Part shown: positions 11,541-22,923 of the stretch, one piece after another
How the letters are laid out: each line of letters starts with the position of its first letter
Numbering within the stretch: position 1 is the first letter of the stretch
Assembly: GCA_025786725.1 (NCBI GenBank)
Contig: JAHLTZ010000016.1
Location: forward strand, 248,001-312,000
DNA: 64,000 bases
DNA from: Syncephalis fuscata
Taxonomy: Eukaryota > Zoopagomycota > Zoopagomycetes > Zoopagales > Piptocephalidaceae
Direction of reading: 5' to 3'
Position numbers and translations under genes: made by a program
Notes under the pieces: model-generated
Told to the model about the DNA's origin: nothing
Seen by the model: the letters and a program-made list of their open reading frames with translations, nothing else
Databases searched by the model: none

Positions 11541-13475
11541 ATGAAAACGACTGGCATGAACATGTTACTGCTGACTGTTGTCGGCAGTCTTGTTACCTTC
11601 GTACGACCAACTGTTGCATCCATCACGTTTTCTCACAATAGCGCAAAACACAATTACTCCACATACGATCCGTTGATGGTTCAGGTCCCTTACTATAGAT
11701 TTTCAGGTCCCATTCACCAGCCTCAGTTTATTGATGACCAAGATTGCAAATTTTCACAAGTAGATGCAGCACACAAGACTTTCTCCAACACATCCAGCAC
11801 AATTGCGGTCATTACAGAATTATCCGCTATAAACCATGGCTGTAAAACAATAGCACAGGTAAGTGTTGCAAGTATGGTTTATTGATATCGTGCATTAACC
11901 ATTTCCGCTTTAGATAAGTGCTGCTGTTGCTGACCATAGTCAAGCAACTGAATCATTAGGACTTACCCCTTTGAGCGCTCTTTTGATACTACTACAAGAA
12001 AATGATTCTGATGTTTCAGGTGGTCCATCGAATCTGCTTTCAATTTCACACAAGCCATCAATTCCCGATGGAAAAATATCAATACCAACCGCTCTTTTAC
12101 CAGCCAAGAACCTTAACTCGTTTATGGTAGCAATGGAAGAAAGCGCTGGATCGCTTTCTATTACTTTGGAACAAGGTAGAGTGTTATGGCGTAGCATATC
12201 AGTTGTCATTAACTTTAGACATTGGTGATTATGCTAGAATCTGGCCCTTGGAATAGCATCTTCTTTTCTGCAAACTATTCTGCTGCACGCTGGTTTCTTG
12301 TAGCAATTTGTGGATATTTCATGGCGTATAGCTTGGTTAAGGTGGCTCTGCTACTTCGCTCTAGAACTATTCGCTTTGAAAAATCCACTATTGTTCTAGC
12401 ATTGGCTATGGTAGCTTCTTCGCGTAAGTAAAATACGTGACACAGTCTTTTGTATTAATACGTTGCCATCTAGTCATCATCGCTGTTATTTCAATGAACC
12501 AATACACTCTAGCATCCACCGTAATGCGTTGTATAGGCAACATCGTTATTTGGTTTGCCTTCTATTTTACAATTTACACATGGTAAGTTGCCATATTTAT
12601 TTGGATTCAAATTAGTTTAACAGTAACGACTAGGAGTTCAATCTTGAATGAAATCCGCCAGGGTACTAGCTTGCCGCTTCAGATTTCTGTCTCCATCTGT
12701 GCAGGCATCACATTCGTGATCTATCTGGTTCGTTTGGTTTTTGCATTTACACCGCAAAATACCGCAGAGCAAACAACCATTTATGCTTTTGCCTATCTGC
12801 AGACAGCAATATACCTTACCCTTATCTTTATTATTGTTCATCATGGTAGGTAAATTAGCTGCTTATTTCAAATAAATATTAACAAATTACATTTAGATAA
12901 TGCTTTTCGGGCAGAAAACTACAAAGAATCGCATCGACCATCAAAGCAACGTATTTTCAAAACAGTAAGTACAAATTGTTACCAATAGTTCGTATGTTTT
13001 GCTTACTTTAAATCATTAGTTGCGCATCTCGATTGCAATCTGCATACTTACTTTGATTTTTGAGTCAATTACCAATGCTGCCACTGCTCACAGCCTGTTC
13101 CATGGCCAGACAACGGCCACTGTGGCCAACTGGATTATCAACGATTTTTGTTATGTTTTCCGCTGTGTCGGTCTGTTTTTGATGTACAGTATCAGAAAAA
13201 TGAAAACAGTAGGCCTGGGAGCTGATGATTACTATTCAATTTTCAGCCGTGAATGGACGCAGACTACATCTGCCCAGCCAAGTCCAAAGGTATTCAAGCC
13301 GGAGTTGCGCTATCTTGACACCTCAGCTCTTACTTCATCCACTTTGCCACGGGAACACTTGACGGTTCAAATACCTCCACATACAATGCATCTTAAACTC
13401 GACCGAATATTATCACCAATTCTATATGACAACCCGCTGTTTACCCAAAACATAACACCCACGGCGGTATTCTAG
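11541..13475 (+). CDS. secretory protein with PA-like ectodomain and about seven membrane helices
   Basis: Seven exons (11541-11858, 11914-12175, 12238-12423, 12474-12582, 12634-12845, 12897-12964, 13020-13475) join into a clean 536-residue frame. A signal peptide is visible (MNMLLLTVVGSLVTF near residue 6). An ectodomain of about 200 residues follows with several NxS/T sites. It ends in a PA-like pattern (ISIPTALLPAKNL...SLSITLEQ). About seven hydrophobic segments follow, then a Ser/Thr/Pro-rich cytosolic tail of about 90 residues. Exon 2 ends with an unusual GTAGAG donor, chosen because it alone keeps the frame with the GCTAG acceptor at 12237. PA domains often occur in proteases and sorting receptors; no protease motif is present. 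A receptor or cargo-sensing role is inference, and the PA call is moderate. Confidence 0.6.
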
Positions 13476-13766
13476 TAAATAGGTTTATTTAGGAGTAATG
13501 TAGTTGTACGAAAAACGAATATTAAAATAAAAGTTATTAAACAAATTTCTACCATTAATACCAAAAGCAATTTATTATGTTAATATAAACAATAAAGCAC
13601 TTTAAATCTTATTCAGTTTATTCAGAAGCAAGCTCAATATTTTTATACTACCAACTATGCAATGCAGTTCAATAATTATAATGGGCTATTTTCAGATTAT
13701 AAAAATGCATAATTACTATTAGTAAATTTGTTTCTACAATATAATATGCTATTAGTATATTTATTA

Positions 13767-14227
13767 TTTCTAGTAAAGAACGATAGCTTTTTTCTATAAC
13801 GACTATAGTTAGTAATTAATATAGTTATAATGTCGATACTTACGGCTGTTTATCCACTGTTTCTACAATAGAATTCACTTCTATCTCATCTTCATTTGAA
13901 TCATTAACAGCAACACTATATACACTAGTTATTGACAGTTTCTCAATACTCTCAGTAACTTACATCCATCGTTGCTGCGCTTTATCCACCTTTTCAATAC
14001 AACGTTGCATTATTGTTCTGCCAGCTTGGGGTGAAGGCAGATTAATTGAATCCAGCATTTCGTCTAGATTGTCATCAAACTCCATACTAATCGCGCTCAT
14101 AACCTGAGGCGATATAACAAGTGTTTTGGTGTCCTGTGCCTTTTATCGTTGGTTAGTTTAGTGTCAATGCTTATTTATAAACACTTACTACATCCAACAA
14201 ATACTGTAGAGAAAGTGCTACAGTTGC
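13767..14227 (-). pseudogene. inverted fragment of the TRF-like telomere gene
   Basis: Read on the minus strand this is almost identical to 3222-3690, including the exon that encodes an LDEMLDSINL segment, the TGG-AT/GTAAGT splice site and the following intron. No flanking exons are present: neither the start nor the telobox Myb is nearby. It is therefore a dead fragment and a recent segmental copy. The surrounding 13476-13766 and 14228-14377 hold no gene. Confidence 0.85.
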
Positions 14228-14377
14228 AAAACATAATAGTTATATTGCAAAATATTAAATATACTATCATATCTACATAGCGCTATTTATAACATGACTT
14301 TATTAATGTAAAGCGGCTACAAACTATACTGATGCTTTCTTACAAACATAATGTAGTTTATTGCCAAATCAACACTT

Positions 14378-15705
14378 TTATTCATTGCTCTCCTGAATAT
14401 CATTTCCATTGTTTATAAACTCGCGCAAGATGGCATTGAATCGCTTGTGACTACTTTCCACGCCAAAGTGAGTTGCACCATCTATAATGCAGATCTGTAG
14501 ATCCTCAACGAAATCTTCCATGCCCGACAAGGAAACATTTTCCATTAGTGCGATATCATTGTTGCCCCATATGACGACTGTTGGTACACGAATCATCGTG
14601 TCAACACCAATATTCGAGCCAAAGATTGACTTATAGTAGGCATGTGCACATGCTACAACACCCGGCAAAGTAAATGCTGATGTGTAGATATCGATATCGG
14701 CTTGTGAGGCCATATTAAGATCAGAATTACAATAGCGAATAAACTCGTAGTCACGCCATGTGAGGTAGATAGAGTAGAAGGGCCAGGGCATCTGAATCAC
14801 GGCTATATACTGGAAGGTAAAAAGCTGTTTAATCGCTTCCCATCGAGACACTTCTTTGTTGCCTCCGGTCAAGTTACGACCTAATACACCAATATGCGGG
14901 GCGTTACTGATTGCCAGTTTTTCGATGAAATTTGGACGCAATGCTCCACAGTACCTGTAGGCATTGTAGTTATCAAAGTGCAAGGATGAAGTGACAGTAG
15001 TCGTTATATTAATATTTACATATAAATAAATAAAATTGCTTTACACTTACCAAGCTATGATACCGCCCCAGTCATGTCCTACAAGAATGCATGTGCTATG
15101 GCCCAGGGCATGGACAACTTTTTCAATATCCTCGGCCAATTGATGGGGCGTATACTCGCTGGCGGCGGTCGGCTTGAATGAACCGCCATAACCTTTTAAA
15201 TCCAAGGCTACCACGTGATAGTCATCAGTGCCACCAAACTCAGTCAATTGATGACGCCATGTATACCAGCACTAAGATGGCATGAAATGTTAGTTGGTTA
15301 ATCTTCTGCTTTCCCAATAACAGCCAACAAGCTTACTTGTGGAAAACCATGCAGTAAAAGAATCAATTTTCCACTTGGATTGCCCGACTCGACACAATGA
15401 TACGTATTGCCTTCCACGTCAAAGAAGCGATGTTTTCCGTAGGATGAATCTTTTTTCAATAAAAGATCTAATGCTGTAACATAGACAATAATAAGTAACC
15501 ATTACATAATATATGAATATAAGCTTATGGTACCTCCTGGGGTTGGTGCGGCGCGCTTCCAAGGTAGTCTCAGCTGTAGAATTGATCTTAGCCAGATACG
15601 CGTCAAATAATCGTAGGTAAAGAAAGCCAAACCAAAGCTGAGTCTCAGTAGGCTTGCGACCGTTCGACGCAAAATACCAGGTTGTTTTATTACTTGCTCA
15701 CTCAT
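14378..15705 (-). CDS. epoxide hydrolase, alpha/beta-hydrolase fold (EPHX4/ABHD-like)
   Basis: Four exons (15534-15705, 15337-15473, 15051-15271, 14378-14954) give 368 residues. The N-terminus has a hydrophobic anchor (RLSFGLAFFTYDYLTRIWL), so the enzyme is probably membrane-attached with a cytosolic catalytic domain. The oxyanion motif is HGFPQ, split by an intron just before CWYTWR. The nucleophile elbow is GHDWGG (Asp nucleophile, typical of epoxide hydrolases). The charge-relay Asp lies in WGNNDIALM and the His in GATHFGVES. The family opens epoxides to diols, or in haloalkane dehalogenase relatives removes halide; the HGFP and GHDWGG pair favours epoxide hydrolase. I start at ATG MSEQVIK because upstream codons in frame lack an ATG. 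The first intron uses a GTACCA donor, fixed by reading frame. Confidence 0.85.
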
Positions 15706-16382
15706 TCCAACAGTTGACAAATAGTTCAATAAAGTAAAAGTGGGAAAAGATAATGGTCTGGACCGAGCGCAATCGACAGTTTGAACGTATTAAATATCAC
15801 ATGCTGTCGTCATATCATCAGTATCAATCATGTGGTAACACCAAAAGCAACATTCGATGACGAAAGTAAAGACAATTGACAGTTAGAACAAACGTGTATC
15901 ATTTGCATCAAAAAGCGTTTTTAGTTTTTGAATTCAATAGCCTTCGTTAATACGTTATGATTTAAATGCAATGACAACACCTATGTTTTCTGTAGCAACT
16001 ATAATGTTGTCCAGTATTTAGCTCATACTTAATGCAAATTTGAATTTTTAAAAAATAAACTTTCTTTTTGCAAATATTAGCACACCTTTACAGTCGTATA
16101 ATTATTTACACTAATTAACAATTGCATGCAGTTTTATTGCAACTTATATTTGTCAAAAAGTCTTTTTTATAAAGCCATTACTAAGGATTTACTAATTATA
16201 TTGTAACAGCTTTAGAAGTGAGAAATAACGGCTTATATGATATTTTTATCTGCTACAATATAATTTAGCATGGTGTACTGCTAAGGCTAGTTAACACAGG
16301 TAAATGATGGCTTATACAAATTCTGTCTAATTGTAGTTTAATATATGGTGCTAATCAAAAACAATAAAAATGGCTTCATGAA
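15706..16382. other. intergenic
   Basis: No gene is supported. The left part is upstream of the epoxide hydrolase; the right part is the 3' flank of the broken seven-helix gene. Confidence 0.4.
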
Positions 16383-17366
16383 TTAATTCATAGATTTTGC
16401 AGTGGTGATCTGAGATAAATTAAGTATATGATTAGTTTTTGGACGATGAGAATAATTAGTATTTTTGCCAAAGCTTTGACAATGGTTGACTAATATTGTT
16501 GTAACGACCACACTAATCATGTATAAGTTAAATCTAAGTAGCTAATTGTTACTACTTACTGATCTACAACAAAAAACATGTCAGCGTTGATTTTGCTAGT
16601 ATGCAAAATAATGAAAATAGAACAAATGATGTTGCATGACGTGGCCAAAAGCATTACTTGTATTCCATGCGTGCCAGTTCTTCCATGCCTCCGATCCAAA
16701 TAGACGATATTGCTTTAGGGCAACGTGACAAAAGATGACTGAAAATAATACGTTGATCGGCACATTGACTGCGAACCAGTACCACAGAAAAAGCTGAGGA
16801 TAGTACATTGTGCAGCCAACTATTTCTTCTAAACTAAAATAGCTAAGATAAATAACCGCAAAAGGATATGCTAGTTGTGCCACTATAGCAGGAGTACCAA
16901 TGTAAAGTATCCATTTTTGTCGACAAAGCGCTAAGTAAACTTTTTGAAGAAGTATTAAACTATTGCAAATCATTACAAATCCCATATTAAATCCAAGAAG
17001 CCATATCATGAGTCGGCAATTGACAAACGAATCTATATATGTAGACATAATTATCGGAAGAATTATAATGCTTAAAATGGAGGGGATCAAGCAACACCAC
17101 GACACTATGCTGCGAGGTCGTGATATGGTCATTCTACCAGAAATAACAAGGTTGCGTGCAAATATAAGAAACATCATAACATGTCCTACAAGAAAAACTT
17201 GTATACCAAAAAGCCGAAGACGTTGTCTAGCAATGTCACCAGTAGCTTCCATAAAAAAGTCAAATATGTTCATTTCACCCAGCGGATGAAGACGAGCACC
17301 CAAGTGCTTTATGTCACTGTTTATCCACATCTCATAATCTGGGCTAGTATAATTGATAAATGGCAT
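16383..17366 (-). pseudogene. seven-helix membrane protein, family copy 2, frameshifted
   Basis: This is a copy of the 312-residue family, starting at the conserved ATG MPFINYTSP. It keeps the intron (GTAAGT donor, ATTAG acceptor) and last exon. Compared with copy 3, two single G bases are missing, in GAAG(G)CTGG-type and CGC(G)ATGG contexts near 16660-16685. After SEAWK the frame changes to NWHAWNTSNAF and no longer gives the KLARDGIQVM segment and the sixth helix. If these bases are truly absent the gene is dead; if they are assembly losses it would be intact. It is the right arm of the 2.1 kb inverted duplication. Confidence 0.75.
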
Positions 17367-18465
17367 TATGTGTATCAATAATAAAATGTATAATAAAAAA
17401 TATTAATGTAGAATAAAAAGAGGACCGAGAAATTAAAAAATGGATGCAACTTAAAAGTGCGCCTTATATCTATCAAGTTCTAAGCATAATCTCAACGAGC
17501 AGATTATTACAATAAACCTGTTATGCATATCAGAAGCTACCTCATAGGACATGCTGATGCTAAACTTGATGGCTGCATGTATAAAACATTGTTCAAGATC
17601 ATGTGGCATTAAGACTGCCAACTATGCATCAGTAGAAGCATAGGGCTTGTTGATTGAATATTTCTAGTATGCACTACGGCAATGCTATGGAGTAACTAAA
17701 GTGATATAGTAACGTAAAGCTATTTGTATTATTTAGATAAAAGGCACAGTTACACATTTGGCTGATCATTATGTGTGTATGATCGTCGATTGTTACATAA
17801 CTATATGAATAGTATATCAATTTTAGCCTGTGTTGTATGGGGAAACTGGTTATATAATTTATTGCATCTGGTTTTCCAAGGCGAAAAGATATCGTGTAAC
17901 ATGGAATTTTAGACTAATCCTGCCAATATAAATAAACAATTATACATATAACGCATTCTTTTATTAAATTCAATAGTGGATGCGCAATATTAAAATGTGC
18001 ATTTACGTAATGCGAGTTTGATTAATAACTGAAATATGTTTTTTTATTAAAAAGAATGACACAACAATGAACCAAGAAGATATTTAGTATGGTATAATAT
18101 TTGTGCTAGTCATGGGTTTCAAGTGTAAGTATTCCAACAATAAAAAGCGTATTTGAATGTAATAGACTTGTAAAAACTTGTGCTGTAATTTAACACAGCA
18201 CAGTTTGTTTCAGCTCTATAGGACAAGTATCAAATCTAATATGTCATCCATAGGAATGCATAATGAGCAATCAGTGCTGTTGGGAATAGCGAAAACACAT
18301 TATAGAATGAAAATTCATGCAAACTGTCCCATTTACTAATTTAAAATGACTAAACTGGAATGATGCATAAAACGACCTGGACTACATGAACTGGTTAAAC
18401 ATATCGCGCTGTGTTGTAAATACAGGATTTTGCAAATATTATTGTTATATATATAACTTTTGTTG
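16383..18465 (-). repeat. 2.1 kb inverted duplication, right arm
   Basis: This is the reverse-oriented partner of 5018-7094. The outer block 18121-18465 is nearly identical to 5018-5365. The block 16383-17540 is also a direct repeat of 20702-21850, which shares the gene and about 160 bases of upstream DNA but not the more distant flank. Confidence 0.85.
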
Positions 18466-19122
18466 ACATTCATATTGCAATGTTACTGTAGTATAATATT
18501 ATATTCAGTCTTAATAGTCTATTGATTAGTGTTTTATTTAACTTTTGGGTTTTCAGGTTTGGATAAATGTGGTGTCTTGGCTGGCATTGGGTGTATTATT
18601 TGATCACGTTATATACACACACAGTAGTTATTGTGTATAAATAAAAACAGGTAATGGTTTTTGCTGTCGTCTTAAATATTATTCAGATTGTATTCTTATG
18701 CTTTTACTGCCAAACATTATCTATAATGCCAATTTATATTTGGCTAATCTAATTGACATGTAATAAGACTGTATTTTCATTGAAATAAAACGAAAGAGTA
18801 AGGCGTTTTATGCATAGCTAAGCATTTATTTATAGTTTATTTATATTATGTCACCATGTACCGTACTCTCTAAAATGGTGTATTATGTCAAGTAAAGGGC
18901 AATTGTAATATGAATGCTAAGCAGTGATGTAGTGTATATGAGCGCAAAGATTTTATATATTATTTGTTGTAAAAAATCACAAAGCAATTTACGGCTACTG
19001 GAACATATGGAATAAATATAGACATACGAGCATTAAAATCATTGGTAGCTGTAATGTGGCATTTCAGCACAGCTTATAATATTACATTAGTGCTATTATT
19101 ATTGCCATTATTGTTAACGGCG
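17367..19122. other. intergenic with duplicated flank
   Basis: No gene is supported. It is duplicated flank up to 18465. From 18466 to 19122 it is single-copy AT-rich DNA lying 3' of the Rxt3 gene. Confidence 0.5.
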
Positions 19123-20212
19123 TTATAACAATGTAAAGTTAATCACAACAATCATATTCAATATTGATAATGCAATGGTTAGTAATAAATAGTTTTTATA
19201 TAATAGTATAATATAGTGTTGAGATTTTAAATGTAACAAAAACGTAATTATGCTTGCATGATACGCTTTCGCGCTTGACAGAAAGCGTTTATACGTCTGG
19301 ACCGTTGCGGCCCTGCGCCTCGTCCATACGCCGTACCCAACTAGAAACGGTGTAAGTAGACTGTATTTTAAATTGTGCTTATTGCCTACTGATAGATGTT
19401 CTACTTGATGAATTACAAAACTAGCACCGTCATGCTCAGCCCAATCACGACTGCGTATATGGTGCCGTACAGTACCAGTATAACGCTGCAGGCGCGGAAC
19501 AACACGTAATGTAACCTTTAAATCATACCTAGGAGAGCGATCTTGGACGCCACGTCGATTTCCCCGCGCTTCTTCCTGTAATAGCGGATGTAAAGAGGGC
19601 GGTGTATACTTGCCTGCGTGAATCAGAGCTATGGTCAAATGTATTAGTGATTCATTAATAAACTGATGCTGCTTTTACGGTATTACCTGCAACGACATCC
19701 GAGTCATCCGTATATATGTCAGTGCCCCATATACGCCTTTGTTTGACCGCCGGATTGGTAAAAGTGAGCCAAGCGCTTGGAATCCGAACCACTAGAATAG
19801 CTTGTTCATATCCAATCAGTGGTGGAAGTAGTTTATTGGGTTCATATTGATGGAAACCTAGCACGCAATTAAGATTAGTGCTCGCACCAACACTATAAAC
19901 ACGCGCAAAGCACTTACCAAGATGAATATTTGTATTAGGCGGTGTTTCCAAGCCTAGATTTGTAGCATTACGCACAACGATAAATGTATTGCTGACGCTC
20001 GATTCTTCAGGGAGTGATGAGATGTTTTTTTCTTTTGTTGTCAAAGAATCATTTACTAACTCATTGACTTCGACTGAATCACCAGTAGGAAGGGTGTTTG
20101 CCGGTTCTACCGATTCTTTGGCTGTGTCCATACCAGGCACAATAATAATAAACAAAAAATAGCGAGAAAAAGAAAAGATGAATGTAATGCAGTTCAGCCG
20201 GCAATACGTCAT
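19123..20212 (-). CDS. RXT3: Rxt3-domain protein (Rpd3L histone deacetylase subunit)
   Basis: Two exons (19687-20212 and 19123-19628) give 343 residues. The Rxt3 domain is clear: an AWLTFTNPAVKQRRIWGTDI segment runs into YTDDSDVVA, then LIHAGKY across the intron, then LRVVPRLQRYTGTVR and IRSRDWAEHDGASFVI. In yeasts Rxt3 is a subunit of the large Rpd3 deacetylase complex, which represses transcription in the nucleus. The first ATG gives a hydrophobic start (MTYCRLNCITFIF); the internal ATG at 20131 (MDTAKESVEP) gives a more usual nuclear protein and may be the real start. The last about 40 residues are hydrophobic, AT-rich translation and may reflect a missed 3' splice. Confidence 0.85.
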
Positions 20213-20701
20213 ACAATCACTTGATTATGTTACCATATTAGTATATCGTTTTTTACTAATTAACTAAAACTATAAGCTTTAGATTCACAAATATTAGCAT
20301 TTTACAAAATAGAATTAAAAACCACTAGTAGTGATATTGTGTATACGTTTTACGAATAAATATGCTACTCATAGATGTAAACACCACTACAGTAATAGCA
20401 ACAGTGCTTAATAATCTAAACATACTGTATTTGGCAAATCGAGTAATCAACAGTTGTGGCTGTATTATTCTAGTGCTTACAGAACGTGAAATTAACAGTA
20501 GTTAACATTGGCATTTAAGATATCAATGCCACAAAAATAACACATTGAAAAATATTTGTTTTAGTATGATGTTTTAATATGACTCATTATAGTGGGCTAT
20601 TAAAACTATTCACGATAAACAAACGGTATTTTATACGATTGCTATCTAACTTTAATGTGCAATACGTAGTCTAATTAAAGTAATAATAAAAACTTAATGC
20701 A
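20213..20701. other. intergenic
   Basis: AT-rich spacer between Rxt3 and the 3' end of seven-helix copy 3. No gene is seen. Confidence 0.4.
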
Positions 20702-21687
20702 TTAATTCATAGACTTCATGGTGGCAATCTGAGATAAATTAAGTATATGATCAGTTTTTGGGCGATAAGTAAGCTTAGTGCTTTTGCCAAAGCTTTGACA
20801 ATGGTTGATTAATATTGTTATAACGACCACACTAATTATATATAAGCTACATTTCAATAATTGCCTAATACTACTTACCAATCTATAATAAAAAACACAT
20901 CAGCATTGACTTGGTTTTTAAACAAAACAATAGAGATAGAACAAACGATGTTGCATGACGTGGCCAAAAGCATTACTTGTATTCCATCGCGTGCCAGCTT
21001 CTTCCATGCCTCCGATCCAAATAGACGATATTGCTTTAGGGCAACGTGACAAAAGATGAATGAAAATAATACGTTGATCGGCACATTGACTGCGAACCAG
21101 TACCACAAAAGAGACTGAGGGTAATAAAACGTACAGCCGACTCTCTCTTCTATACTAGTAAAACTAAGGTAAATAACAACGAAAGGATGTGCGAGCTGTG
21201 CCATTATTGCAGATGTACCGATATACAGTATCCATTTTTGTCGACAAAGCACTAAATAAACTTTTTGAAGAAGTATCAAGCTACTGCCAGCCATTATGAA
21301 CCCCAGGTTAAATCCAAGAAGCCATATTATAATTCGGCAATTGAGAGGTGAGTCTATATACATAGACATAATTGCCAGAAGAATTATGATGCTTAAAATG
21401 GAGGGGATCAAGCAACACCACGACACTATGCTGCGAGGTCGTGATATAACCATTCTACCAGAAATAACAAGATTGCGTGCAAATATAAGAATCATCATAA
21501 CATCTATTAGAAGTAGAGCTTGTATACCAAAAAGCTGAAGACGTTGTCTAGCAATGTCACCAGTAGCTTCCATAAAAAAGTCAAATATGTTCATTTCACC
21601 CAGCGGATGAAGACGAGCACCCAAGTGCTTTATGTCACTGTTTATCCACATCTCATAATCTGGGCTAGTATAATTGATAAATGGCAT
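20702..21687 (-). CDS. seven-helix membrane protein, family copy 3
   Basis: Intact 312-residue member. Exon 1 is 20879-21687 and exon 2 is 20702-20831, with the same intron position and phase as copy 1. I start at ATG MPFINYTSP, the Met shared by all copies; a frame extension upstream begins only with TTG. The hydrophilic N-terminal head (HLGARLHPLGE, FFMEATGDIARQRL) is nearly invariant, while the helices and loops differ at many conservative positions, so the reading frame looks selected. The last helix and the tail (CQSFGKSTKL, then PKTDHILNL) are in exon 2. Same unknown function as copy 1. Confidence 0.75.
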
Positions 21688-22256
21688 TATGTGTATCAAT
21701 AATAAAATGTATAATAAAAAATATTAATGTAGAATAAAAAGAGGACCGAGAAATTAAAAAATGGATGCAACTTAAAAGTGCGCCTTATATCTATCAAGTT
21801 CTAAGCATAATCTTAACGAGCAGATTATACAATAAACCTGTTATGCATATCGAGAACTATCACATGGTTATATTGATGCCAAATTGGGTAACAGTATGTA
21901 TAGTACATTATTCAGGATTATATAGCATTAGCATTACCAGCTGTGCATTAGTAAAAGCGTAGACCTTGTCGAAAATACACAACAATGATATTGCAAAAAT
22001 AATTGGAATAATTTAGTATTATAGAGCTATTAAAATTAGTTAAGCCAAAAGTAAATGTATTGACTAATCTTGCATACTATATGAATATATATTTCTTTTT
22101 TAGATATCATAGTAGTTGCATTATATAATAATTTATAGTAAAAAAGATTACAATACGCCGATACAAATAAACAAATTGTTAATTATTCATTTTGGTCAAT
22201 TTCGTAAAAAAGCTGTTTACTGTACTGTCCGCTTTTGAAAAATATAAATAATTTTT
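21688..22256. other. intergenic, partly duplicated 5' flank
   Basis: 21688-21850 repeats the 5' flank of copy 2 almost base for base, so it may include the shared promoter. The rest is AT-rich and has no gene. Confidence 0.5.
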
Positions 22257-22647
22257 TTGCCGCCCAAATATCTTGCCATATCTTACAAGAAAACAATCAT
22301 TGCCTTTGATGATGGTAACTTTGGCGCGTCTATGAAAGAAAAGCTATCTGTTCCTACACGAAAAATCACCAAAGTTATCAAGCAAATAACCAATAAGCCT
22401 AATGGTTCTATTGAATTTATTTACGTTGATGGGTATAGTGCAAGTCAGGTTTGTAACAAGTGTAGAGCTGGAAAAGATGGCGACTATTGAATCAAAGCAT
22501 AAAAAAATGTTGTACTCAAGTGCCAATCTTTTCATATAATATGGAAGCGTAATGTAATGGCAGCTAAGAACATACGCAATATTTTTACATACAAAGCAAG
22601 AAATAACGATGAAGGCCTGACTGAATTCAGACATGAAGACAGCTAAT
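22257..22647 (+). pseudogene. Fanzor/TnpB-type RNA-guided nuclease remnant
   Basis: A C-terminal nuclease fragment is visible in two frames. The first gives IIAFDDGNFGASMKEKLSVP, which resembles the RuvC-II region of eukaryotic TnpB-like proteins. YSASQVCNKC, the first half of the TnpB-type zinc ribbon, follows. After a stop and frame change the second gives WKRNVMAAKNIRNIF, where the family has a W-x-R-D-x-x-A-x-x-N-I signature carrying the last RuvC Asp. That Asp is Asn here. The second Cys pair is damaged, and no N-terminal part is recognisable upstream. It is a dead copy. Fanzor versus another TnpB-derived fungal family cannot be settled from this fragment. Confidence 0.65.
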
Positions 22648-22923
22648 CATCAAGCTCTTAATTATGCAACTAATATGACTCTTTTGCACTCCTCTGATTA
22701 ACTCCAGTAAGTATAATCGAATTGTTTGTTTCATTTAATTTACAAATACTGGATGGTCAATATAAAATGGCACAACAGAAGCCATATTGTATAAATAATC
22801 CTTGATGGGATAAAACTTGGTTTAATTATAACTTTTATTAGTAAATAAAACAATGAGGTTATTTTTATTAATAACGCGTCTTTTTCACTCTCGCCTTTCG
22901 TCTATATTCGCCCTTTATATATC

